NCBI GenBank assembly: GCA_963705495.1
Contig: CAVPJQ010000003.1
Coordinates: 1-64,000 of the forward strand
Length of the DNA stretch: 64,000 nt
Direction of reading: 5' to 3'
DNA from: DATBVX01 sp963705495
GTDB taxonomy: Bacteria; Pseudomonadota; Gammaproteobacteria; Steroidobacterales; Steroidobacteraceae
Shown here: one piece after another, positions 9,116 to 16,817 of the stretch
Numbering within the stretch: the stretch's first letter is position 1
Layout of the letters: every line of letters starts with the position of its first letter
Program-made: the position numbers and the translations under genes
Notes under the pieces: generated by a model
Told to the model about the DNA's origin: nothing
The model's input: only the letters and a program-made list of their open reading frames with translations
Databases searched by the model: none

Positions 9116-9994
9116 TTACCGCCGCGTCGATTTGCGGGCCACCTTGGCCGCCTGCTCGACACGCTTCGGTGCCTTGCGGTCACCGATCTTCGACACCGTG
9201 ACACGCGCCTTCTCGGTCTTCTCGAGACTCGCGCGCAACGCTTCCATGAGATCGATGACCTTGCCCTTGCCGGCCTCGGGCTGCACCTCGGTCACGGAAA
9301 TCTCCTTGCCTTCCACCTTCTTCTGGATCTCCGCATCGATGCGTCCCTTCACTTCATCGACGTACGCGGTCGGGTCGTACTTCGCGCTCATCTGCTGCTC
9401 GATGAGCTGGCGCGCGAGCTTGAGCTCCTGCGCCTTCACGTCGGTCTGCGGCACATCGACTTCGGTGGCGGGGCGAACCTCGCCCGCGAAATGTAGCTGC
9501 TGCATCGAGAGGACCTTGCCGATCGGGCGCAGGATCACGATATGCGCCTTGCCCTTGCTCGCCCAGCGCCCGACCGCACACTGCTTCATCTCATTCAGCG
9601 CCTCGGTGAGGAGCGCGTAGGACTTCGCGGCCCCCTTGTCCGGGGCGAGATAGTACATCTTGTCGAAGTACACGGGGTCGACCGACTCGATCGGCACGAA
9701 CTCCGAGATGTCGACCGAATGCGTGCCGACTTCCTCGAGCTGCTTGATCTCCTCGGGCGTGAAGGTGACGTACTGGTCCTTGGCGAACTCGTAGCCCTTC
9801 ACCATCTCGTCGCGCTCGACGATCGAGCCATCCTTCTGGCAGACGTACTGCTGCTTCACGCGCGAGCCGCAGTCCTTGTGCAGCAGGTTGAATGACAACT
9901 GCCCCGAGGATTGCGTCGCGGTGAAGAGCTTCACCGGGATCGCGACGAGCCCGAAGGAAATTGTGAGTGAGCCGATAGAACGTGGTGCTGCCAT
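9116..9994 (-). CDS. ku: Bacterial Ku protein (non-homologous end joining)
   Basis: 292-residue bacterial Ku, which binds DNA double-strand ends as a homodimer and recruits LigD. The family start (GSLTISFGLVAIPVKLFTAT), the core (LLHKDCGSRVKQQYVC, VERDEMVKGYEFAKDQYV) and the C-terminal Lys/Arg-rich tail are all present. Its partner ligD lies 10 kb away on the same strand rather than next door. A remnant of a ligD 3' end lies just upstream at 10033-10086, suggesting an ancestral ligD-ku neighbourhood. Confidence 0.93.
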   Translation of the reverse strand: MAAPRSIGSLTISFGLVAIPVKLFTATQSSGQLSFNLLHKDCGSRVKQQYVCQKDGSIVERDEMVKGYEFAKDQYVTFTPEEIKQLEEVGTHSVDISEFVPIESVDPVYFDKMYYLAPDKGAAKSYALLTEALNEMKQCAVGRWASKGKAHIVILRPIGKVLSMQQLHFAGEVRPATEVDVPQTDVKAQELKLARQLIEQQMSAKYDPTAYVDEVKGRIDAEIQKKVEGKEISVTEVQPEAGKGKVIDLMEALRASLEKTEKARVTVSKIGDRKAPKRVEQAAKVARKSTRR

Positions 9995-10032
9995 GGATCC
10001 TCGCAGTCTAGAGCGGCGCTCTCGCTACCCTG

Positions 10033-10086
10033 GTTCGAGAAAGCTCGCGTAAGGCTATGTTTGGTCGAGAGAACATCATGCCACCG
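10033..10086 (-). pseudogene. Remnant of a ligD 3' end (18 codons)
   Basis: On the minus strand these bases read RWHDVLSTKHSLTRAFSN. The intact LigD encoded at 19808-22534 ends RWRDVFTTKYSLSRAFSR (bases 19811-19864), so 12 of 18 residues match and the DNA is similar over the same span. No LigD-like sequence is readable upstream of it, and no stop follows directly. It lies about 40 bases upstream of the ku start on the same strand. A chance match of this length at this location is unlikely. Confidence 0.65.
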
Positions 10087-10199
10087 TGAGCAGGGGCGGC
10101 GCAACACGCCTAGTCGGCCGACCCAGCGGGTGCGTTTCTCCTTGAACCCCGTCGATTCGAAGATTCGGTCCTTACCTCCTCTCGGACAGAGTTAGGAGG

Positions 10200-10472
10200 A
10201 TGGAATTCGCTTGGGATGCCAGGAAGGCGTCCGTCAATCTCCTGAAGCATGACGTCTCCTTCGAGGAAGCTGTAACTGCTTTCTACGACCCCTTGGCCCG
10301 GACCATCGAAGACCCAGACCACACTCCAGATGAGCAGCGCTTTCTGTTGATGGGACTGTCCTCCCGCGGTAGGTTGCTCGTCATCGCCCACGCGGACCTT
10401 GACTACCAAGTTCGCATCATCAGTGCGCGGCTCGCGACGCGGCGCGAGCGCTGGACCTATGAAGAGACCTAG
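10200..10472 (+). CDS. brnT: BrnT family toxin (DUF497)
   Basis: 90-residue BrnT-type ribonuclease toxin of a type II toxin-antitoxin pair. The typical opening (FAWDARKASVNLLKHDVSFEEA) and the typical end (RIISARLATRRERWTYEE) are present, and the length is normal. An AGGAGG site precedes the ATG. The last 14 bases overlap the following antitoxin gene, the usual arrangement for brnTA. BrnT cleaves mRNA when BrnA is lost. Confidence 0.85.
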   Translation: MEFAWDARKASVNLLKHDVSFEEAVTAFYDPLARTIEDPDHTPDEQRFLLMGLSSRGRLLVIAHADLDYQVRIISARLATRRERWTYEET

Positions 10473-10668
10473 CAAGGACCCTATGCGACCGGAATACGAT
10501 TTCTCGAAGGCTGAGCGCGGCAAATATCTCGCGCGGCTCGTGAAAGGCGCGAACGTCGTGGTGCTCGATTCCGATGTCGCAGCGGTGTATCGGGACTCGA
10601 AGTCTGTGAACTCGGCGCTGCGCAGACTCGCGGGTCTCGAGCGGCCCCGCAAGCGACGCGGGCGCTAG
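10459..10668 (+). CDS. BrnA-like antitoxin
   Basis: 69-residue protein from the ATG at 10459, immediately coupled to brnT. It has the acidic/aromatic N-terminal part of BrnA antitoxins (YDFSKAERGKYLARL) and a short C-terminal helix region (SKSVNSALRRLAGLERPRKR) ending in a basic tail. By analogy it neutralises BrnT and represses the operon. An upstream ATG at 10399 would overlap brnT far more and is unlikely. The stop TAG shares the palindrome CTAG with the stop of the convergent LysR gene. Confidence 0.72.
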   Translation: MKRPSKDPMRPEYDFSKAERGKYLARLVKGANVVVLDSDVAAVYRDSKSVNSALRRLAGLERPRKRRGR

Positions 10669-11567
10669 GCCAACATCCCCGGAATCTCTTTGGCGAGCGC
10701 ATCGATCGCTGCACGTGTCTTCGCGGGCAGATAGCGGGTCTGCGGCCAAACGGCATGGATCGTTTCCATGTCACCTTCGGTGTCCGGGAGCAGCACGAGC
10801 TGACCCGCGCGCAGGTACGGAGCCACGAGCCAACGCGGCAGGCGTGCGATCCCCGCGCCGCCGATAGCGGCATCCGCAATCGCCTGCACATCATCGAATC
10901 GCAAGCGCCGCTCGACGCGCAGCTCCTTGAGCTTGCCGTTCGCATCGCGCATCTGCCAGGGGATCTCGGGACCGGGGTACATGTACACAATGCCCGTGTG
11001 GCCTGAAAAATCATCCGGGCTTTGCGGGTGTCCGCGCCGCGCGAGGTATGAGGGCGCTGCGCACAGGACGAAGCGATCGGCGACGAGTCGCCGCGCCGCC
11101 AGGGTCGCGCTGTCGCGCAGTGCACCGAGGCGGATCGCGAGATCAAATCCCTCCCCGAGCAGATCGACGACGCGATCGCTGCATGAGAGCTCGATCGTCA
11201 GTCGCGCGTGACGATTGGCGAGTGTGGTGAGCACTGGCGCGACGTAATGGCGTCCGAAGATGACCGGTGCACTCACGCGCAGGCGGCCGGTGGGCTCGCG
11301 CCGGCCATCGTCGAAGATCGCCTCGGCTGCATCGATCTCGGCCAGCGCTCGCTTGCACCGTTCGTAGTACGCCTGCCCGTGCTCGGTGAGTGTTTGCTTG
11401 CGCGTCGTGCGATTGAATAGTCGCGTTCCGAGCCGCCGTTCGAGGCGCGCGATCGACTTGGCAATGGCGGAGCGCGTAACGCGCATGCGCTCGGCGGCAA
11501 GCGCAAAGCTTCCGGCTTCCGCCGCCTGCACGAAGGTGTCGATCCCCTGCATGCGATCTTCTGACAT
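10665..11567 (-). CDS. LysR family transcriptional regulator
   Basis: 300-residue LysR regulator. The N-terminal winged helix is visible (FVQAAEAGSFALAAERMRVTRSAIAKSIARLERRLGTRLFNRTTR), followed by a substrate-binding domain of normal length. A shorter start (MQGIDTF) is possible. It is divergent from a cytochrome c/NmrA operon with 126 bases between, the standard arrangement for a LysR regulator and its target. The inducer is unknown. Confidence 0.9.
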   Translation of the reverse strand: MSEDRMQGIDTFVQAAEAGSFALAAERMRVTRSAIAKSIARLERRLGTRLFNRTTRKQTLTEHGQAYYERCKRALAEIDAAEAIFDDGRREPTGRLRVSAPVIFGRHYVAPVLTTLANRHARLTIELSCSDRVVDLLGEGFDLAIRLGALRDSATLAARRLVADRFVLCAAPSYLARRGHPQSPDDFSGHTGIVYMYPGPEIPWQMRDANGKLKELRVERRLRFDDVQAIADAAIGGAGIARLPRWLVAPYLRAGQLVLLPDTEGDMETIHAVWPQTRYLPAKTRAAIDALAKEIPGMLA

Positions 11568-11693
11568 GGACTATTGGTTCCTGTCTGGAATCAGTCAGGC
11601 GCCAAAAGTACTCCACTGCGGACTCAAAGTCGCGCGTACATTTGCGCCCCATGGTTTGAGCGCCTTTTTGGTCGAGTTCAGAGGAGGTAGACC

Positions 11694-12215
11694 TTGGCGT
11701 CCGCAATCAAGGTGATCAGTGCGACTGTCGTGCTGGCCGCGGCCACGTTGGGCATGGCATGGCATCGTGGGGCGGCGGATCGGGACTCGATCGAGCGCGG
11801 TCGATACATCGCGCGCATCGCCGCGTGCAACGATTGCCACACACAGGGCTACATCGATACGGGTGGAAACGTTCCCGAGACAAACTGGCTCACTGGAAAC
11901 ACACTGGGCTGGAGTGGCGACTGGGGTACGACGTATCCGCCCAACCTGCGCCTCTACATGCAGCGCGTGACTGAGGATGAGTGGGTTCGCATTGCACACA
12001 GCGTGCAGCTGCGACCACCGATGCCGTGGTTCATCCTGCACGATCTGAGCGAAGCAGATCTGCGCGCGTTCTATCGCTTCGTGAGGTACCTCGGGCCGGC
12101 AGGCCAAGCTGCACCGGCCTTCGTGCCGCCCGACCAGGCGCCCCCGAATGCCACGATTCAATTTCCGCGTGCGGCTATGCAGGCAGCCGCCGTAACCAAG
12201 ACCGAGGAGAGCTGA
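11694..12215 (+). CDS. Membrane-anchored cytochrome c-like protein
   Basis: 173 residues beginning at TTG 11694 after a GAGGAGG site. An N-terminal hydrophobic segment (residues 5-22) serves as signal or anchor. A single heme c attachment motif follows (AACNDCHTQG). The rest resembles cytochrome c subunits that accompany periplasmic dehydrogenases (GYIDTGGNVPETNWLTG, MPWFILHDLSEADLRAFYRF). It lies two bases before an NmrA-like gene and is divergent from LysR. The redox partner cannot be named. Confidence 0.78.
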   Translation: MASAIKVISATVVLAAATLGMAWHRGAADRDSIERGRYIARIAACNDCHTQGYIDTGGNVPETNWLTGNTLGWSGDWGTTYPPNLRLYMQRVTEDEWVRIAHSVQLRPPMPWFILHDLSEADLRAFYRFVRYLGPAGQAAPAFVPPDQAPPNATIQFPRAAMQAAAVTKTEES

Positions 12216-12216
12216 G

Positions 12217-13182
12217 ATGAGCAAGCAACGCGTAATTACTGTGTTTGGCGCCACGGGCGCCCAGGGTGGCGGATTGGCGCGCGCGATCCTGGCGGATCCA
12301 AAGCGTGAGTTCGCCGTGCGCGCCGTGACCCGCAAACCCGATGCCCCCAAGGCCCGTGCACTCGCCGCGGCGGGCGCAGAGATTGTCGTGGCCGACATCG
12401 ACGATGTGTCGAGTGTCGAGCGTGCGATGAAAGGCGCGTACGGCGCTTTCTGCGTCACCAATTTCTGGGAACACTTCTCAGCCGAGAAGGAGTACGTGCA
12501 GGCGACCAACCTGGCCGAGGCCGCGCGCCGCGCCGAGGTGGGGCATGTCATTTGGTCGACGCTCGAAGACACACGCGAGGTGTTTCCGGCGGACGGGAAG
12601 CGCATGCCGGTGCTCGGTGGCCATTACAACGTGCCGCACTTCGATGCCAAGGGCGAGGCGAACAAGGAATTCACCTCGCGCGGCCTTCCGGTCACGCTCT
12701 TCTTCACCTCGTTCTACTGGGACAACTTCGTCCACTTCGGCATGGGACCGAAGCCCGGGCCGGATGGCGAGCTGGCGTTTGCCTTCGATCTGGGCGATGC
12801 GAAGTTGCCGGCGATCGCCGCTTCTGACATCGGTGGCGCGGCGCTCGGCCTCTTCAAGCAGGGCAAGGCTGCGATCGGTCGCTCCGTCGCCATTGCGGGC
12901 GAGCACTTGAGCGGCAACGAGATGGCGGAGATCTTCACGCGCGTCCTTGGGCGTCCCGTGCGTTACAACGCGGTGAGCCCTGAGACCTATCGCGGGTTCG
13001 GATTTCCGGGCGCGGACGATCTCGGCAACATGTTTCAGTTCAAGCGCGATTTCGAGCAGCGCTTTCGCGCGCCGCGTGATGTCGAGGCTACGCGACGGCT
13101 GTACCCGCAGCTGCAGAGCTTCGAGCAGTGGTTGCAAAAGAATCGTGAGGCGTTCGCGACTGAGACCGTCGCAGCGGCCTAG
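12217..13182 (+). CDS. NmrA/HSCARG-like NAD(P)-binding protein
   Basis: 321 residues with an N-terminal Rossmann glycine motif (ITVFGATGAQGGGLARAIL) and the NmrA-type body (NFWEHFSAEKEYVQATNLAEAA, HYNVPHFDAKGEANKEF). These are atypical SDRs that either sense the NADPH/NADP ratio or act as reductases; the catalytic YxxxK is not evident. It follows the cytochrome c gene with a one-base gap and probably shares LysR control. Confidence 0.83.
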   Translation: MSKQRVITVFGATGAQGGGLARAILADPKREFAVRAVTRKPDAPKARALAAAGAEIVVADIDDVSSVERAMKGAYGAFCVTNFWEHFSAEKEYVQATNLAEAARRAEVGHVIWSTLEDTREVFPADGKRMPVLGGHYNVPHFDAKGEANKEFTSRGLPVTLFFTSFYWDNFVHFGMGPKPGPDGELAFAFDLGDAKLPAIAASDIGGAALGLFKQGKAAIGRSVAIAGEHLSGNEMAEIFTRVLGRPVRYNAVSPETYRGFGFPGADDLGNMFQFKRDFEQRFRAPRDVEATRRLYPQLQSFEQWLQKNREAFATETVAAA

Positions 13183-13241
13183 GCCTGCCGGGCCCGCGCG
13201 GGTTGCCCCAAGCTCCCGCGCGGCGCCACTGACCCGAGGTT

Positions 13242-14039
13242 TCAGCTAAGCGCAAGAAGATCGGGCGCTGCCAGCGCAATCAGAAACAATCCTGTCCCGA
13301 CGATGACAGTACCGATGGCTCGCGCGACGCGCTCACCGGCCGGTGCGAGACGTTCGACGGTGATGGCTGCCGCGACGACTGTCATCGCGCGCAGGTCCAT
13401 CACCCCGATCGCCAGGAGACTCCCCGTGAGACCGGCACAGCAGTAAGCGCAGTGCAGGCCGAGGCGCAGGCCGTGTCGCCAGGCCGTACCGGCGTCCGCC
13501 GGCAACGTATCGCCGCGTATCCGTGCCTCCCGGCAGCAGGCGAGGTGATGTTGCTTCCACGTGCTGAACTGGAGCGCGCCGGCGATGACGATGACGACAC
13601 CAACCGCGATCGGAACGGCGCGCGCCAGCGCCGGCTGCTGCATCTCGATCGCTGCCAGCGCGACGCCGACCGGAAATGCGACCATTCCGAACACGGTCCA
13701 GACAAGGAAGTAACCCACGCCCACGAGCGCGGTCAGCCTACCGAGACGTGGCTCGCCGGCGCCGCCAACGGCCTGGCGATAGCGCCACAGCATCGGGACC
13801 AGGGACGGCAGCATCATCGCCACCATCATCACGACCCACATGCCGAGGAACGACGCCGCGGCGCCGGGCCATGACTGCCCGGACATCCGCATCCACGCCA
13901 TCGACATCGTCCAGCCGCCGGGCATCGGCATCTCGCCCATTGTCGACATGGATGTGCACCAGCTGATCGTCGCCACCGCGCTGGCGGCGAAGAGCAGCGC
14001 CGAGACGCCCAGAAACGCTTGCCGGGAAGCTCGCTCCAT
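13242..14039 (-). CDS. DUF2182 integral membrane protein, predicted metal-binding
   Basis: 265-residue membrane protein starting at ATG 14039. It has several hydrophobic segments and the DUF2182 signatures: a Met-rich loop (MGEMPMPGGWTMSMAWMRM), WVVMMVAMMLPSLVPMLWRY, and a Cys/His-rich segment (LGLHCAYCCAGLT). Met and Cys/His clusters suggest copper or another soft metal, but the function is not established. It lies 8 bases downstream of a DUF899 gene on the same strand, a pairing that suggests joint function. The longer open frame to 14684 is an artefact running through DUF899 out of frame. Confidence 0.8.
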   Translation of the reverse strand: MERASRQAFLGVSALLFAASAVATISWCTSMSTMGEMPMPGGWTMSMAWMRMSGQSWPGAAASFLGMWVVMMVAMMLPSLVPMLWRYRQAVGGAGEPRLGRLTALVGVGYFLVWTVFGMVAFPVGVALAAIEMQQPALARAVPIAVGVVIVIAGALQFSTWKQHHLACCREARIRGDTLPADAGTAWRHGLRLGLHCAYCCAGLTGSLLAIGVMDLRAMTVVAAAITVERLAPAGERVARAIGTVIVGTGLFLIALAAPDLLALS

Positions 14040-14047
14040 GACTTGGC

Positions 14048-14806
14048 TCAGCGCTTGTTGTACTCGTCGTGGCGGAGCCACCAGACTCCGGTCTCGTTGC
14101 GCCCCTTGGGGGCGCGGTCGAGCCACTGGTACATGCCCCAAAGGCCGTCGAGTCCGCGCGCATAGGTGGAATAGGTGTGGTAGACGATGCCGTCCTCGAG
14201 CGCGAACGCGCTCATGCCCGGCCGCTCGCGCGTGTAGGTCGGCACGTCGGTTCCAGTCGAAGCTGCCATCTGCGCGACCGGCCCCTGCGGGTCGCCGCCC
14301 AACGGAGTCCCACGCTCGTAGTTGTATTCGTAGTCCCCCTCGCGCTGTTGCTCCCTGGTGATCTGGGCGTTGAAATCGAGGTTGAATTCGCCGCCGAGCG
14401 CGGATGCCCAGGGGAACATCCACCCCATCCGCCGCTTGTACGCCTGCAGCTTTGCGAGCGGCGCCCCCGACACTGCCGAAAGCGTGACGTCGTGGTTGGC
14501 GAGGTGGACGGCGAAGCCGTTGAACCCGTCCGCGATCGCCGAGCAGGACGGACACCCCGCCGTGTAGTCGGGCCCGAACATGAAGTGGTAGACGAGGAGT
14601 TGCGAGCGCCCTTTGAAGAGGTCTGCCAGCGAGGCGCTCCCCTCGTCGGTCTCGAATCGATATGCCTTCTCGATCCGAACCCACGGCAGTTCCTGCCGGC
14701 GTCGCGCCAGCTCATCGCTGCGCCGTGTAAGCTCCTTCTCCGCCTTGAGCAGCTCGACCCGTGCTGTGAGCCACTCCTTACGTGTTCCGGTCATGTGCTT
14801 CGTCAT
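14048..14806 (-). CDS. DUF899 thioredoxin-like family protein
   Basis: 252-residue DUF899 protein with a thioredoxin-like fold. Characteristic segments are LPWVRIEKAYRFETDEG, LLVYHFMFGPDYTAGCPSC (with its Cys pair), GFAVHLANHDVTLSAVSGAPL and the end WWLRHDEY. It is the first gene of a two-gene unit with DUF2182 and is divergent from a regulator gene 107 bases away. Redox chemistry is plausible from the CxxC-like motif; the substrate is unknown. Confidence 0.88.
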   Translation of the reverse strand: MTKHMTGTRKEWLTARVELLKAEKELTRRSDELARRRQELPWVRIEKAYRFETDEGSASLADLFKGRSQLLVYHFMFGPDYTAGCPSCSAIADGFNGFAVHLANHDVTLSAVSGAPLAKLQAYKRRMGWMFPWASALGGEFNLDFNAQITREQQREGDYEYNYERGTPLGGDPQGPVAQMAASTGTDVPTYTRERPGMSAFALEDGIVYHTYSTYARGLDGLWGMYQWLDRAPKGRNETGVWWLRHDEYNKR

Positions 14807-14913
14807 CGCGATCTCCTGACTAGGTGTTGCAAGACGACCCGGTGGTCGTTCGTCATGCGATAGATTAGGACCCGATATCGAATGGTGAGAGTGACAAGTG
14901 TGACGGGATTTCG

Positions 14914-16134
14914 ATGGACTCGCTGATCACTGCCGCGGCGCGCGCCCTCGCAGCGGGTGATCCGCTCGGCGCGTTGAAGCGGATCGCCCTGCGCGGCGAC
15001 CCGCCGGCTCTTGCGCTTCGAGGCATCGCGATGGCGCAGCTCGGCGATCTCCCCCGGGCTAAGGTGCTCCTGCGAAGTGCGGCGCGTGCCTTCGGTCCAA
15101 AGGAAGCCGTGGCCCGTGCGAGGTGCGTCGTCGCCGAGGCCGAGATCGCGCTCGCCTCGCGGGACCTGGGCTGGCCTGCGAAGGCGCTCGACGCCGCACG
15201 GGCGACGCTCGAAGCGCACGGTGACCGGGCAAACGCGGCGCACGCGCAGTACCTGCAGGCCCGGCGCCTGCTCCTGATCGGGCGCATCGGGGACGCTGAG
15301 CGTGCGCTCGCCGAGGTGGACCCCACACCTTTCCCTCCCGCGTTGCGGACCGCTCACGAACTGGTGCTTGCGGGCATCGCGATGCGGCGCCTGCGAACGA
15401 AGGTGGCGCGTGGGGCGCTCGCGCGGGCCGCGCAGGCCGCGCGCGACGCACGTATCCCTGCGCTGACGGCGGAGGTCGAAAGCGTACGCCTGGCGCTGAA
15501 CGCGCCCGCCGCGCGCCTGATTGCAAATGGCGAGGAGCGGCTCCTCCTGCTCGATGAGGTCGAAGCATTACTGGCGTCGAGAGCATTGGTAGTGGATGCG
15601 TGCCGTCATGTCGTGCGTCACGCGGGCAAAGTGATCTCGCTCGCGAAGCGTCCGGTGTTGTTCGCGCTTGCGCGCGCGCTGGGTGAAGCGTGGCCGGGAG
15701 ACGTACCGAGGGAGACGCTCGTCGCGCGCGCATTCCGATTCAAGCTCGCCGACGAATCGCATCGCGCGCGGTTACGAGTCGAAGTCGGGCGGCTTCGCAA
15801 GCTGCTTGGGACGTTGGCCGACGTGAGCGCGACGAAGCGAGGTTTTGCGCTGGCGCCGCGCCGCGCACGCGAGGTCGTCGTCCTGGCGCTGCCCGTCGAG
15901 GAACAGGATGCAGCGGTGCTCGCGTTGCTCGCCGACGGTGAATCGTGGTCGAGCTCGGCCCTTGCGCTTGCGCTTGGAACGAGCCAGCGCACCGTGCAGC
16001 GGGCGCTTGACTCGCTTGCGGCAGCAGGCAAGGTGCAGCCGTTCGGGCGCGGGCGAGCTCGTCGCTGGAGACCTGCGCCGGTGCCGGGATTCACGACGAG
16101 CTTGTTACTCCCGGCTCCTCAGCTGATTGACTAG
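14914..16134 (+). CDS. Helix-turn-helix regulator with helical-repeat N-terminus
   Basis: 406 residues. The N-terminal 220 residues are Ala-rich helical repeats (ALALRGIAMAQLGDLPRAKVLL). Residues 225-310 resemble an OmpR/PhoB-type winged helix (VEVGRLRKLLGTLADVSATKRGFAL). The C-terminus holds a second helix-turn-helix (SSSALALALGTSQRTVQRALDSLAAAGKV). No phosphoacceptor domain is seen. It is divergent from DUF899/DUF2182 and upstream of a beta-propeller gene, so it likely controls one or both. The family name is uncertain. Confidence 0.68.
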   Translation: MDSLITAAARALAAGDPLGALKRIALRGDPPALALRGIAMAQLGDLPRAKVLLRSAARAFGPKEAVARARCVVAEAEIALASRDLGWPAKALDAARATLEAHGDRANAAHAQYLQARRLLLIGRIGDAERALAEVDPTPFPPALRTAHELVLAGIAMRRLRTKVARGALARAAQAARDARIPALTAEVESVRLALNAPAARLIANGEERLLLLDEVEALLASRALVVDACRHVVRHAGKVISLAKRPVLFALARALGEAWPGDVPRETLVARAFRFKLADESHRARLRVEVGRLRKLLGTLADVSATKRGFALAPRRAREVVVLALPVEEQDAAVLALLADGESWSSSALALALGTSQRTVQRALDSLAAAGKVQPFGRGRARRWRPAPVPGFTTSLLLPAPQLID

Positions 16135-16172
16135 GATGGAACTCCGCTAATTGCCCCAGGTCAGGTGAAAAC

Positions 16173-16817
16173 ATGCGTAGTTCAAAGGCCGAAATCGTCC
16201 GCGAGTACGGACCCTTTCCGGGTGCCGACAACGTCGGTGGAGTCACGTACGACGGTCAGAATGTCTGGTTTGCTGCCGGAGACAAGTTGAACGCCTTCGA
16301 TCCTGCGAGCGGGAAGACGCTGCGCTCGATCGATGTCGCCGCGCATGCTGGAACGGCCTTCGACGGTGAGCACCTGTTTCAGATCGCCGAGAATCGCATC
16401 CAGAAGATCGATCCGAAGACCGGTCGTGTGCTCGCCACGATCCCCGCGCCCGGCGGTGGCAGTGACTCGGGGCTCACGTGGGCCGAAGGGACGCTCTGGG
16501 TAGGCCAACATCGGGACCGCAAGATCCATCAAGTCGATCCCGAGACGGGAGCGATTCTTCGCACGATCGAGTCCAGCCGCTTCGTCACCGGCGTCACCTG
16601 GATCGACGGCGAGCTCTGGCATGGCACCTGGGAAAATGACGAGAGCGAATTGAGGCGAGTCGATCCGCAAACCGGAGAGGTCCTGGAGAGTCTGGAGATG
16701 CCGCCCGGCGTGGGCGTTTCGGGGCTCGAGTCCGATGGGGCCGATCAGTTCTTCTGCGGAGGAGGAAAGAGCGGGAAGGTGAGGGCCGTCCGCCGCCCCA
16801 GGCGAAGCGCGCTCTAA
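16173..16817 (+). CDS. Beta-propeller protein, glutaminyl-cyclotransferase/YncE-like
   Basis: 214 residues with about five propeller-blade repeats, each with a G-x(2-3)-Y/W/F-DG-x-x-L/V-W pattern (GVTYDGQNVWFAAG, GTAFDGEHLFQIAE, GLTWAEGTLWVGQH, GVTWIDGELWHGTW). No signal peptide is seen. It resembles plant-type glutamine cyclotransferase-like or 6-phosphogluconolactonase-like propellers, but catalytic residues cannot be assigned. The last four bases overlap the end of the convergent GGDEF-EAL gene. Confidence 0.7.
   Translation: MRSSKAEIVREYGPFPGADNVGGVTYDGQNVWFAAGDKLNAFDPASGKTLRSIDVAAHAGTAFDGEHLFQIAENRIQKIDPKTGRVLATIPAPGGGSDSGLTWAEGTLWVGQHRDRKIHQVDPETGAILRTIESSRFVTGVTWIDGELWHGTWENDESELRRVDPQTGEVLESLEMPPGVGVSGLESDGADQFFCGGGKSGKVRAVRRPRRSAL

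Noticed and set aside
13242..14684. A 480-codon minus-strand frame covering two genes
   Set aside because: Only its last 265 codons are a real protein (DUF2182 from ATG 14039). The part before it is antisense or out-of-frame reading of the DUF899 gene and is Arg-rich nonsense.
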